From positions 397,207-461,206 of the forward strand of contig NW_019154050.1 of assembly GCF_001653235.2 (NCBI RefSeq): DNA of 64,000 bases, in the 5' to 3' direction. The stretch comes from Pochonia chlamydosporia 170 (taxonomy: Eukaryota; Ascomycota; Sordariomycetes; Hypocreales; Clavicipitaceae). This document shows, in pieces, positions 24,110 to 35,254 of the stretch (position 1 is its first letter; each line of letters begins with the position of its first letter). The position numbers and the translations under genes are program-made. A model generated the notes under the pieces. The model saw nothing but the letters and a program-made list of their open reading frames with translations. It was not told the origin of the DNA and did not search any database.

Positions 24110-24772
24110 GATTCATCTGTGGATATTCGCCGTATGATCGACCGGCTACGGCCTGCTGGGAAGAAGTACCGATTCCCTCTGCCCTCGCTTCCTGTGTAGT
24201 GGCGGCAATGACTTCTATTTTATGTTCAGTATGAGTTCGTCCTGCTGCGTGGCAACGACATTCCGGGGTGACTTAGGCAAGCGCTCATCCCATGTCTACT
24301 CAATGAAGCGACAGGCCCTGTCAAACCAAAATCTTATACAATACTTTTCAATCAGAATACTTCATGCTTCATGCCTACCACAACAGGTCGAGCTGCTACA
24401 GGCCTACAGGCCTTCTACAGGCCTTCTACAGGCCTTCTACTACGATCTGTATCGGCCTGACTCTTTTGGACGAAAAAGGGAATACAGCCAATCGGAGTCG
24501 CTGCGTACACCTGGGTTGTCCTTTTTGGACTAAAAAGGTCATCTAATTTCCCCTGTCACATCTCATCACATGAAGCATTGCCCCTTTTCATTAAAAAGCG
24601 GTTTTTATACAGTTACCAAGCGCCATGATATCGTAGTGGTATTCATAGCAACCTCATTTCTCGATGGATATCGCTACTGAATATCACATCCCCTTCCATA
24701 AAGCGAGCATCGCAAGCTACAGCTTGTGTGGGAAGAAAGCGACTAAGGTGATCAATTAGTTTTTTTTTTCCC
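24110..24772. other. AT-rich spacer before the recombinase/helicase pair
   Basis: No gene is supported. It includes the short tandem repeat listed next, a T9 run just before 24773, and several short direct repeats of AGGCCT. It may contain the promoter of the downstream pair. Confidence 0.35.
24396..24442. repeat. 11 bp tandem repeat (CTACAGGCCTT)
   Basis: Three to four head-to-tail copies of an 11 bp unit containing the palindrome AGGCCT. No function can be assigned. Confidence 0.7.
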
Positions 24773-27700
24773 TTGGCAACAGCTACATTAATGAAGACAC
24801 AATATTACCAGTGCATACTATACAGCTTTTACGCGATGACTTTGCCTTCACTTCGGCCCGATAAAGTGCAGTCAACATCAACACATCTCTTCACTCCGCC
24901 ACCAACAAGCCCTTACTGCTTCTCATTTCACAACGACACTACGCCTTCGATTCTCCAAAGATATAAGAACTTTGCAGATAATGCAGATGTTCTTCTTGCG
25001 CAAGAGGCAGCTGAAGACCGCCGCCGGCAAGCCAGAACGGAACAGGCCTGGCGGGAAAGCCAGCAGCACTCGTGTGAAGAAGACAACGAGACAACCCCAT
25101 GGCTTAAGCATACGAGGTGGCCAGAGACATTCAGGAATCGACCCCTTGACATCATCACCGCCTCCGCGAGGCAGCCTTCTCGAGGCCCCTATCAGGGCAG
25201 CGAAGATTACTTGCTTGGGTATTGGCGGGGACTGCCACTTTATAGTCCGGCGGCAGCAGAGGCACAACTACGGCTACTAATGCGCGCCGTCGACGACGTA
25301 TTCGACCGTGCAAAGGCAACACTAGCATCCACATCCTATCGGTCGAGGTGCTGGCTCTCGAGTCATTGGAAAGACGAGTTTTGGCACCGTCCGCTCCGTA
25401 TACTGCCGCCTTCGACCGAACAGAAATACAAATCGTACTGGAAGCACTTCATCTGCTATGTCTTTCGAGCCCTCGCTCACAAGCCTGTCCTGCGTCGGGA
25501 GATCTATAATGTGCCATTAGGTACAGATGATGTGATAATGATGCGGCACATCTTGGAACTGGTGTCGCAGCTATAAAAGGAGGAGGAAGAGGGAGAGGAA
25601 CTGGCTGAAACCATTACGGAGTCCTCAAGCGATGAACAAGATGAGGACGATCAGGAGATGAGTGAAGATGGTAGCGAGAGCTTTCACGAGGCACATAGTG
25701 ATAGTGAAGGTGAAAGTGAAGAAGATGCCGAAGAGCAAGAAGACGAAGACGACGAAGACGACGACATACAGGATGAGAATGGCGTATTAGATCATGTCTT
25801 TCATCTCCCTACTGGTACTCGCCTCAAACTTTGTGAGGCTCTCTTTCAGCTGTCCATGATGTTCTGGATTTACCAATGCCCAGCCGGAACCATGTCATCA
25901 TCAACACTGATACATTTCACCGCAGGTATGGGAGTACACCGTTCTTCTCTTGCGTTTCGCGATGCATACAACTCAACACCAATGCTTGCGGCTGTGATAT
26001 GGATAGGCCGGCTGATGTTCCTCGAGTATAGCCTGCCGTTGTACAACTATAACACTCTCGTGTGTACCTGGCCCTCTCGTGATGCCTATCCGTCTCAGCC
26101 AGCGCGCCTGGAGACAATCAGAGCCAAGTACATGCTACGAGGTTGTTATTCACCGCTTAGCGAACTTATCGAGCTCAAGGCAATGGGAAGGAGTATTGTC
26201 AAGCGCGAAGGAGTACCAGGTAATCTTACATGGGCTCCAGATGGTCACTCTTTCACGATCGGCAACGCCAAGGTGGTGCGGTTATCTGAATTCTGCACCA
26301 CCTATCAAGCTGCTATCAGTAATGTACAAGAGCGAGTAGCGGAGATGATGCTAGGGTGGCAACCAGAAGTGGACCTGTCCCAGGTTCGGGATGATTTAAC
26401 GTGTCGTTTACCAGGGTGGTGCTTTCTCGACAAGCCCGAGAATAACCTCGGGAATATATACAAAGCAATGGCACGCCGTGCATGGTCATCAACCTTTCGT
26501 GGCCAGGCGCTTGCCAGAGCCGGCCACTGGCTGCCAGGACCGTGTTTAGCATACCTAGAAGCTGGTACAAAACTAGGCACTATGGCATTTACAAGCATCC
26601 ATATCACACCAACACTGCCCAACCGCGGTACAGAGGCAACGAGTATTCGGTTACGAAACACAAAGCTAACAATAAGAAACATATTTATCCGCGAGGGACA
26701 ACTTCTCATAATTGTCAGCTATAATAAGTCCCGTGCGTCAAATAATCACGCCTTTTATGTTGTACGCTACCTGCGGGACGACCTTGCCTCTGCCCTATTT
26801 CTCTACATTGCCTATATACAGCCGTTTCTTGACTTTTTGGCAAATCAGCTACAGCTACCACAATATCACAGCAATGAGTTCCTCTTCCCGGATCCAAAGC
26901 ACAAGAAGAAACATCTAAGTTCAATGCAGGCGACAGAAGCCCTTAGGTCGCTAACCCGACACCTACAGACGCCATGGACATTATCGTTATATCGACAAGC
27001 AGCGATCGCTATTGCTAAGAGGTACATAAGTGAGCTTATTAGAGAAAGAAACTTTTATTATCCATCCGAAGCGAGCACACCAATCCGTATGATTGCTGCA
27101 GGTGTCGGCCACCATCCTCGGATGCTACTTACGTCATATGCTATTGATAGAGCCTTGCCACCACGACTACAGCCAGAGCTTCTTGAGATGTACCGGCGAT
27201 TATCGGCGCTTTGGCAAGCTTGGAATCGAGAGTATTATATGCAACACTGCGTCGAGGGATCTAGTGGCTCAAGGAATGCAAGCGCGAAGCTAGCCATGGA
27301 AGATCTAGGGCTTACAATAACATCTACAACTCAGCGTACAAGCGCTCAAAAAAGGCGTCAGTCCGAAGACCCCAGCACCGACCATGCTCAGAGACGGAAA
27401 AAAATCCTTTCGAATGGGGGGACCAAGGGTGATGTTACGGCGGCAGGAGCTATTAAAGAGGGGTTCCCTAATGGATTTATATACAATGCGGAGTATCGAA
27501 TTCTTATCTGCGTTGCCTGCGAGTCCATGGTGTTTCCTGGCAAGCCATCTTTTTATACACATCTAAATCGCCATCGAATATTAGGCTCTCTGTGCAAGGC
27601 TTATATAGAGTGGTTTGGCCGCCTTCAGCTTGCGCCTCCGAAAGAGCTTTCTAGGCCAAAGAAGACAATCCCTGCCATCCCGCACCTAAAGATATACAGA

Positions 27701-27928
27701 TCATTCCGGTGCAACATCTATCGCCACTACACAACCCGATGGGAGCTAAGCCGGGACCACATAGTTCAGCACAAACTTGGTATCTCTCCAAGGCAAGCGT
27801 GGGAAGACGGGAAAATAAGCGCTTGCTATGTACAAACATTCTCATCGGCAAAAGCGCGAATAAGATACTTTGAAGTGGAACTGCCACCACATCTTAGGAA
27901 GGAAGGCCTAAGGCAAAGAGGCATATAG
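24773..27928 (+). pseudogene. Tyrosine-recombinase-like protein with C2H2-like finger; one in-frame stop
   Basis: Two frames (24773-25576 and 25658-27928) lie in the same phase with only a TAA at 25574 between them, so this is one gene of about 1050 codons. The N-terminal module (TPWLKHTRWPETF, TEQKYKSYWKHFICYVFRAL) is typical of large fungal OrsD-like/helicase-associated proteins. An acidic run follows, then a region I read as tyrosine-recombinase-like: R in TEATSIRL, K in SYNKSRAS, R in LYRQAAIAIAKRY (codon at 26993), then GHHPRMLLTSYAID with the H and Tyr spaced as in GHSxxxTxxxY. Near the end is a C2H2-like finger, CVACESMVFPGK ... THLNRH. The recombinase reading is inference from motif spacing; catalytic activity is unproven. 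The gene directly precedes and overlaps the helicase frame. The stop could be decay or readthrough. Confidence 0.6.
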
Positions 27929-30900
27929 TACTGGTGATGATCCGGATCGCAGTACCGGGCCGTCACAGCCGGTTCTACATACGGGAGCCCCGCCCTCGGC
28001 AGCGGAGGAAACACTCTTCGATAGACTGAAGAACGACGTACAGGAAGCGGCGCGCGATGTGGAGGACAATGGGGCGGTTGTTGAGGATTGCGGCCGCGGC
28101 CGAGCGGACCGGGAGCCGTGGCTACTCCACACGGGTTTCCCTACCCACCTTCGGGGGCTCACGAACACGGAGATCTGGTCGTCATTTAAGTTGCCGAAAC
28201 ATAGAGATACTCTGTTCCAGAGCAAGCAAGACAAAGACAATGCCAACCGTCGCGAGAATAGCAATAACAATAACAACAATGAGGCAGGAGAGGAGGACGA
28301 GGAGGACGAGGAGGATGATGATGATGATGATGATGATCTTAGACGCATACTGGCCGCAGCCGACGCCCTTTTTAGAAGTGCCTATGCCCTAGTGTCGGAT
28401 CGGTCACCAAATCGCAAAGTAACGCAGCAGCGTGCACAAACCCTCAGCGACTTCGCATGGGGCGCGGGCAAAAAGGGCAGGGATACGGCATTTCGAAGGT
28501 TCAAGAACCCTTCTTCCCTGGCAGAGTACTTCAGGACGATGAAGCAGCTCCTGACGTACTACTACAGGGTGGTGTATTGCGACAACGGGCATTTCAGTCG
28601 GCCTCAAGAGATTAGCGGGCTAGGCGTGGCTGGTGAAGAAAAGCGTTCATATGGAGATGAGACCGAGGCAGTAACAGTGCCGCAAGATGCTATCATCCCA
28701 ACAGATGAACAGCAGCAGGCGATGGAAGAGATGTTTAGCGCGTTGAGGGAAGAGGACGACCAGCGGAGGAGACGGCCGGGCCAGGCCTACCAGGACACGA
28801 CCGAGCAACGGGACGAGGATGGGGAGTTAAAACAACAAGGTGATGTTGTTAAGACGTGCGACTCTTATTTGAACTCGAGATTAGCATGTGCAATTCGCAG
28901 GTTTTATATTGGGCTGATCTTCCACGAGGTAGGGAGTGAGCCCTTCCGGTCGCCAGTACTTAGCTTCTGCGCCATGCTCAGCCGCGCGAAGCTTAAAGAC
29001 AAGAGTTACTACGAAAGGCGGAGGCGGAAGAAGAGTGAGAACAGGGGCAAGAGTCGGGACCAGGGCAAGAGCTGGCGCAACGTTATGACCGAAGAGGGGC
29101 ATGGGGATATCGTGCCGAAGCGGGAGGAGGAGAGGTTCGGTGCTTGGGTTAAGCCCGGAAGCTACACCAGCAACTTGTCTAAGCTTGTGTGGGGTGCGCA
29201 GCTCATGATATTTGAGAGCACATGCTTCTACAAAAGGCATCAGGCTGAGGAAATCCCCGACACGCTAGAAAGGATTTGCAGGAAGTTCATGCACCAGAGG
29301 CAGGAAACGGCGTTTGGCCACATCCTACAATGGCGGCTGTACCTCGGAACCGTGGCCCAGGGAGCCATCTCTAGCGACCAGGCGCGCTGGTCACTAGATG
29401 GCCAGGAGATTGAGTTCAGAGGCACGAAACTTCACATAAAGCATGTGCCGCAGCTCGTGGTATCGGAGTACGGACGGGCTCGTACTCTTCTGCACGACAA
29501 GCTGCTGTTTGGCGCGCGGGACATCCCGCTGGTTAAGGCCTGCATGCTTCACGACGATCTAGATGCAGAGGACTACGGAGGTTCATGGGTAACGGACGAA
29601 AGAAATGCTGAGTACCTTCGCGGGACGCATGACGCCTTGCTCCGGCAGATCGAGCAGAGGGCAGACTTACGACGGGCATTTGTGCGCGATAACGGAGATA
29701 GTACGGGATGTAAAGCCCTATGTCGGCAAGCAATGGCTGTTTATGAGTATGAGGTGCAAGAATTCCTCAAATCAATGGTCACTCTATTACATGTTCCGCC
29801 AGCACCGCCGGTAAGAGCACCGGAGCTGCTGAGCATAACATGCGTAAACGGGGGTGGGCGGCGCCGCAGTATGCTTATCTGGGAGAAGATGCTCATGTTG
29901 CACTTGCGCTACCACAAGAGCCAGGAGCAGACGGGAAAAGAGACAGACAACATCCGTTTTGTGCCGTCCTATATCGCGGACCTGCTAGTCACGTTCCTAG
30001 CGGTTGTGCAGCCGCTGCGGCAGACATTTCTTCGACAGATCCGCCCCCGAGCCCTCCTATCGCCGTACCTGTGGTCAACGCTGAATGGCGATGTCTGGCG
30101 CGATGATCTTGTTTCAAAGTACCTTAGCCAAGCATGCATGCGTGCCCAGGTGCCCGAATTCAAGGTCTCGTGGTGGCGACAAGCAGCCGCCTCCATCACG
30201 AAGCAGAAATTCACGCCTAAAGAGCGGGCAAACTTCAACATGGAGGATATCGAAGCGCCAGAGATGGTTGACGAGGAGGAGCTGTTGGTGGACCTAGCTG
30301 TGGCCAGCAACCATGCGTTCAAGACCTTCAACCAAATGTATGCAGGGTCGACCACACTCGTCATGAATACGCCGCTACATCGCGCCTACCGAGCATCACA
30401 GAGCTGGCGCACGCTCTTCCAGATCGACCATCAGCTGTCAGCGGAGGAGGCAGCCCTTGATGGAGGAAAGCGCCGACGGCTGGCCGGGCAGTCGGACGAG
30501 GCAGATATGCTGCAGCTGTGCAAGCGCACCAAGCTGCGTACGAGGCCGCTAGGAAGGGCCAAAGACCTAGAGGCGGTCGCACGCAGACTCTACAATGATC
30601 CCACGTTGTGCTTTAGACAGCCTGGACAACGCGACGCTATGTTGGCGGCCATGGGACCTCGTGCCGAGGAGCAGGTTATTGTTGTGCTTGGCACGGGTTC
30701 GGGGAAGACGTTAATCGTCATGGTCGCCGCAGCGTTAGAGGGAGCCGGCACGACGATTATAGTGCTTCCTGCCGTTGCCCTGAGGTGCGACATGCTTGAT
30801 CGGTTGAGGAGAGTCGGTATTAAAACCCTCGTTTGGGAGCCAGGACAGTTGAAAGCAGCACCGCTTGTGGTCGTGTCAGCTGAGGCAGCATGTACAGAGA

Positions 30901-32453
30901 CCTTTGTGGGCTACGCCCATCGCCTTGAGTCTCGACAGCGACTGGACCGGATTGTGATCGACGAGTGCCACCTCACTATAACTGCAACTTTCCGCAGGAG
31001 TATGAGGCAACTTAGTTCGTACGTGCGGCGGGTTAGGACCCAGACGGTATGGCTCACCGCAACGCTGCCGCCGGACTTTGAAGCAAGTTTCATACAGCAC
31101 AACCGCCTATTGCAACCTCGTATAGTCCGGGAATCAACAAACCGGCCGAACATCCAGTATTCTATACAGCGCATCAAGGGCCCGGGGGGGTTGTGTGCGC
31201 ATGCGGTCCAGCTTGCACGCATGCTAGCGGGCATGGTCCTGGAGGGTGTAGACGTTGATGGCAGCGTGTTGGCTGGTGGCAGGAAAGCCAGGATCATCGT
31301 GTATTGCCAAACACTGGATCTTATGGAGGAGATAGCGAGCGAGTTAGGATGCCCGATGTACACAGGCGACGATGAGAGCATGAGTGAGGAGGATAGAGAG
31401 GCCGCTCTTGAAGCGTGGATGAGCCCAGAGGGCCCGCCGGTCATCGTAGCAACATCCGCGCTGGGCGTTGGGCTTAACTACCTCTACGTGCGCTGGGTGG
31501 TTCATGCCGGAGCGCCACGTCGTATTACGGACTTCTCGCAGGAATCGGGTCGGGCCGGCCGAGATCAAGAGAAAGCTAGGTCTATTCTTCTATTGAGCGC
31601 GGCGTGGCAGCCGCGAGCCGCTGGCCAGGAGCCCAAGACCGCAGACGAGGAGGCAATGCAGCTGTACTTAACCCAGAAACACTGCTCGCGCGCAGTCCTC
31701 AGTCAGTTCTTAGACCAGAGATCTGATTGGAGGTGGTGCATGGAAGGTGAAGACGAACTATGTGAGGTCTGTCCCAAGGCTCACACCGAACAGCGGCCGC
31801 CTAGCCTAGAGCTCCGCCTGCCAGTCCCGGACACAGCTGTTAAGGATGAACAGGACGGCGCATCTGAGGGAGAAGGTGGAGATGATACAACAGCCAGGGA
31901 ACCTAAAGAGATGGTGTACACCGGCCCTGGCGAGGTGCTCCGTCAGGCAATGCTCGAGGACGAAGTCGTAAGACGGTTAGAGACGGATTCGGAGATAATG
32001 CGCCAATGCTGCCTGATCTGCCGAGTGCAAGGAGGCAGACCGTTTGATCACAGCGCAGCAACATGCGGCAGGCGTTGGCCATGGATTAACGCAAAGTCTA
32101 AGACTCTACAGTCGTGCAAGAGAAGGGGTAAGCCTTGGATGGCAAAATTCTCAGCATGTTTCATGTGCTATCTGCCCCAGACGATATGCCCTAGGGCTGA
32201 CTCCGAAGCTAAGGAAGCGAACAATGATGAGAAGAGCATGATGGCGTGCAAGTACCGTGACATGGTTATGCCGCTGTGCTATGCAGCTTTTTTCCAAATG
32301 TGGTCACGGGCGCTAATAAAGAGCAAGTTTCCACGAACCTTTCGCAACATCGACGATTACATGTTATGGCTTGGGACATCAGCTACTCTTGGCGGTAATC
32401 CATGTGTGCAGGCCGTTTGTGTTGCAGCAGCCCTTCTGGCCGAGCTAAGATAG
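27911..32453 (+). CDS. Telomere-linked-type RecQ helicase with recombinase-like N-terminal region
   Basis: The frame is open from 27911 to 32453 (1464 codons from the GTG at 28059). The N-terminal module PWLLHTGFPTHLRGL repeats that of the preceding gene. A recombinase-like segment follows: R-rich GGGRRRSMLIWEK, K in RYHKSQEQ, R707 in WWRQAAA, and H752-x8-Y761 in NHAFKTFNQMY. The SF2 RecQ core has Walker A GTGSGKT (about 878), DECH (968), WLTATLP, VATSALGVGLNY and QESGRAGRD (about 1161), all intact. A cysteine-rich tail ends the protein. Similar helicases occur as telomere-linked (TLH/UTAS-type) genes in fungi; no telomere repeat is present here. There is no in-frame ATG upstream of the N-terminal module, so expression must come through splicing, a frameshift from the preceding gene, or a non-ATG start. 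It is GC-richer than its upstream partner. Confidence 0.8.
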
Positions 32454-32626
32454 ATCCAAGGAGGGTGTATGTAGATAATAATAATTATCGCAACAATTAT
32501 GTTAACTTGTTTCTACTTTTCCTCATGGCAACTAAAGAGAGTTCTTGCTTAAAGAATTCCTCGCTCTACCCTACATGTCTATATACACGTCTATTTCTAG
32601 GAGGGACCCTAAGCATTTATAATATC
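32454..32626. other. 3' flank of the helicase, left flank of the Ginger-like element
   Basis: Short AT-rich spacer with AATAATAATTA-type sequence, a possible polyadenylation region for the helicase. The sequence to the right of the transposon (35255 onward) codes for an unrelated gene, so this flank does not hold that gene's missing N-terminus. Confidence 0.4.
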
Positions 32627-32753
32627 TGTTCCGCACCACCCACGAATAAATCGGATTCGCGAATATGCTGCCCCATTCGCGAATGGGACATCCCACCCAC
32701 GAATATCCGCCTTCGCCACTGGGATGCCCCAGTCGCGAATAGTTGATCCACTT
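32627..32753 (+). repeat. Left terminal inverted repeat of the Ginger-like element
   Basis: It contains several copies of a short iteron: TTCGCGAAT appears twice and related GTCGCGAAT once, with CACCCACGAATA twice and CACTGGGATGCCCC once. The palindromic core ATTCGCGAAT is a plausible transposase-binding site. Confidence 0.85.
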
Positions 32754-32791
32754 GTGCAAGTCGGCGACGAAATAATGTACTCTTGATTTTT

Positions 32792-34663
32792 CTAAGTCAC
32801 CGAGTTCCCCATAGTATCAGTTCTAGCCCGTTTCCTGCGCGGCCGTTCCACCAAGGCAGTTTCAGTCCGTGCAGCTAAGCCGGATAAACTTCCACAGTCG
32901 TGATCATCTCTATGACAGTGTACGCTGCACTTCTTGCCTTCTTTATAACACCTGCACCTCTTTGTGTTGCACAATCCCTTGCATTGGCATGAAATTCCCA
33001 CCCTTGCGCTTGTAGAAGCTTCCCTGGCTGCCAGCCCAAGTGAAACTTCCTTCGTGGATTCAGGAATAAAAATATCCGACCAGAGAGCTTTATCAACAGC
33101 TCCTAATCCCTTAGTGGGAACTAGACGTTGGATTATCCCTGAATGGGTTAGAACTTTGTACCTATGAGGGTAGGGTTCATCCAGTATACGCCCAAATATG
33201 CGTCTGTTATCTGTTGAGGTCCTATCCTCTCTGGGAACCTTTAAAGAGACTGTATCCCCTACTTCAAAGTGTTGGATATCTTGCCTCTTTGAATATTTCT
33301 GCATCATTCGAGTTCTTGCTTTCTGGGTGGCTATCTGGGCCTTCTCAATTATTGGATCTCCCAATTGAACATTACCCCCTGGCTCGCTTCTAGGTTCACT
33401 CGTCGGATGGTTCGTACGTTTGATTCCTCGATTGCGGGCATCACTGTCAAACCATTCTTCCATCGGAGAGCTTTGAGTTGGCGGAGTAATTCGTACATTG
33501 ATTTCTGAGCCACTAATATCAGAGCCACAGCGCGTTATGCGGGAACTGTCTGAATAATTTCCATTGTCAACTCTTGAGCCACTGGTTTGGGCTGGTGGAC
33601 TTGTGCAGAGGGCGTAAATTGGGGCTTGGGTAGGGTCTTCTTGCATAACTCCAACGTTAGGATCTTTGCGTGCGTGGCTATTTAGCCAGTCGGTATATGA
33701 TGAACGCTCTCGAAATAGCAATTCCGCAGGCGCACATCCAATTGTAGAGTGGACTTGAGTGTTTATAGCCAATGTAACCTCGAGTATTCCGTCAGCCCAT
33801 TCAGTTGATCCGTTGTCCATTTTCCAAGCCCTCAATTTCGTTTCAACCACTCCATTAGCCTGTTCGACTAAGCCCTGCGTTTGTGGAGACCTAGGAGCTC
33901 CATTTACGATCTGGATTCCATATTTTCTTAACAGAATCAGAAGAGCCCCCTTGAATTCCTTCCCGTTGTCTGCCTGCATGATCTTGGGAGGTAAGAATGC
34001 CGCAACAAATTGAGCGAACGCAGCTGCAATCGGCTCGGCGTGCTTGCTTTTTAATGGATGTAACTGGGTGTACTTCGAAAAGTGATCTTTGATATGTAGA
34101 ATCCACTTGAACTGGCCAGAGGGTTCGTGGCGCATATCGACCAAGTCAATTTGGACTCTTTCCCAGGCTCTGCCGGTGATGATTGGAACCAATGGCGCCT
34201 TTGTTCCAGCTGGCCTGTTTAAAGCACAGTTCTTGCATCGTTTAAGTATAAACCCAATATCTTCGCGCTTAATCCCGTAGTACTTTTGTTGAACTGCAGC
34301 CCAAGTCTTCGTTTGGCCAGCATGAAGAAGTTGTAGGTGTTCATTGGCAATAAGATCAAATGCCTCACTCTCCGGAACAACATATCGTGGCTCTGGAAAC
34401 CTGGAATCAGCCCTTCGATAGAGCTTGTAGTTAATGAGTTGGAATTCGGTATGTGCACGGTGTCTGAGCCGGGATTCGGTCTGGTTCTCTGGCTTTAGAT
34501 CAGGACGGTCGAGAAATATGTGCAATTGGCGCCACTTAGAGTATTCTATTCGCTCTCGATTGACGTATCCAGGGCTCCGGATGTAAGACTGAAATGCCAT
34601 TCGTACATCATTAGGAAAAGGATTGATAGAAGCAACCACAGCACTGGCGGAAACAGTAGCCAT
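32792..34663 (-). CDS. Integrase-type transposase of the Ginger-like element
   Basis: The product is 623 residues from the ATG at 34663 (MATVSASAV); an upstream in-frame ATG at 34789 would add 42 residues but lies beyond the likely leader. A zinc-binding H2C2 module (NEHLQLLHAG ... CKNC) precedes the DD35E core: Asp in VQIDLVDM, Asp in MQADNGKEFKG, and Glu in GLVEQANGVVETKL. Next comes a low-complexity linker, a chromatin/GPY-like region (FEVGDTVSLKVPRED, RYKVLTHSG) and a cysteine-rich CXC-like motif (CQCKGLCNTKRCRCYK ... CSVHC). The catalytic residues are present and the frame is intact. It would act in the nucleus on the 127 bp terminal repeats. An LTR-retrotransposon fragment is the alternative, but no LTRs flank it. 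Confidence 0.85.
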   Translation of the reverse strand: MATVSASAVVASINPFPNDVRMAFQSYIRSPGYVNRERIEYSKWRQLHIFLDRPDLKPENQTESRLRHRAHTEFQLINYKLYRRADSRFPEPRYVVPESEAFDLIANEHLQLLHAGQTKTWAAVQQKYYGIKREDIGFILKRCKNCALNRPAGTKAPLVPIITGRAWERVQIDLVDMRHEPSGQFKWILHIKDHFSKYTQLHPLKSKHAEPIAAAFAQFVAAFLPPKIMQADNGKEFKGALLILLRKYGIQIVNGAPRSPQTQGLVEQANGVVETKLRAWKMDNGSTEWADGILEVTLAINTQVHSTIGCAPAELLFRERSSYTDWLNSHARKDPNVGVMQEDPTQAPIYALCTSPPAQTSGSRVDNGNYSDSSRITRCGSDISGSEINVRITPPTQSSPMEEWFDSDARNRGIKRTNHPTSEPRSEPGGNVQLGDPIIEKAQIATQKARTRMMQKYSKRQDIQHFEVGDTVSLKVPREDRTSTDNRRIFGRILDEPYPHRYKVLTHSGIIQRLVPTKGLGAVDKALWSDIFIPESTKEVSLGLAAREASTSARVGISCQCKGLCNTKRCRCYKEGKKCSVHCHRDDHDCGSLSGLAARTETALVERPRRKRARTDTMGNSVT

Positions 34664-34725
34664 ATTGAGAGTGTAGAGTTGACGGTGAAGAGTGGAAAAA
34701 TTACATTCTTGTTGTGGGACATCAT

Positions 34726-34880
34726 TATGTGCAGTTGATGAGAATGATATAAGCAGCTCTGATACAGCGCCTGCAGCTACCAAAAGCAATTATCAAGGGA
34801 TCAAACATCGCAATGTATCAGAAGTGTTACAAAGTAACAAAAAGGAAGCTGCGGGCAGTTTACTTCTGAGTATGAAAAGA
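34726..34880 (+). repeat. Leader segment shared with the small RNase H-targeting elements
   Basis: The segment contains AGCAGCTCTGATACAGC, CTACCAAAAGCAATTATCAA and GGGATCAAACATC in the same order as copies 1 and 2 of the small element (about 3090-3180 and 49975-50060). It lies 60 bp upstream of the integrase start codon and inside the Ginger-like element. It suggests that the small elements carry part of a related transposon's leader, or that one inserted here long ago. Confidence 0.7.
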
Positions 34881-35127
34881 CCATTTAATCCGTCTAGGTA
34901 ACCCAGTTGAGAACCAAGCTCAGCGCCAATTGCACCCATGGCTAGCTACACTATGACACTCGCATAACTACAAGGTTGGACGGAAGATTCCCCATGATCC
35001 GGGTAACGAGAAACTCTTGGTTTTCTATCTAAAAGATCGAGTGGCTGGGATTTTATACAATTGAAGAGGTTCCGTACAGTGACGAAGGTCCTCCTTGATG
35101 TGGTTTTATGAATGGGTGACTTGGACG

Positions 35128-35254
35128 AAGTGGATCAACTATTCGCGACTGGGGCATCCCAGTGGCGAAGGCGGATATTCGTGGGTGGGATGTCCCATTC
35201 GCGAATGGGGCAGCATATTCGCGAATCCGATTTATTCGTGGGTGGTGCGGAACA
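35128..35254 (-). repeat. Right terminal inverted repeat of the Ginger-like element
   Basis: Exact inverse copy of 32627-32753. It is also translated in an open frame that runs into the truncated host gene to the right. Confidence 0.85.

Larger units (their letters stand above)
32627..35254 (-). mobile_element. Ginger-like DNA transposon with perfect 127 bp terminal inverted repeats
   Basis: The element starts TGTTCCGCACCACCC and ends GGGTGGTGCGGAACA. The 127 bp at 32627-32753 are the exact reverse complement of 35128-35254 over every base. It is 2628 bp long and encodes a single integrase-type protein, with no reverse transcriptase, protease or gag. Flanking tetramers are TATC and TATA, so a 4 bp duplication is imperfect. 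Ginger elements are cut-and-paste transposons whose transposase derives from the Gypsy integrase and whose ends begin TGT..ACA, which fits. Perfect repeats and an open gene imply a recent, possibly still mobile copy. Confidence 0.85.

Noticed and set aside
24396..24442. Tandem repeat considered as a CRISPR-like array
   Set aside because: Head-to-tail 11 bp units without spacers in a eukaryotic sequence; an ordinary tandem repeat.
24773..32453. Location at a chromosome end because of the telomere-type helicase
   Set aside because: No TTAGGG/CCCTAA arrays are seen anywhere in the window, so a subtelomeric location is not supported by the sequence.
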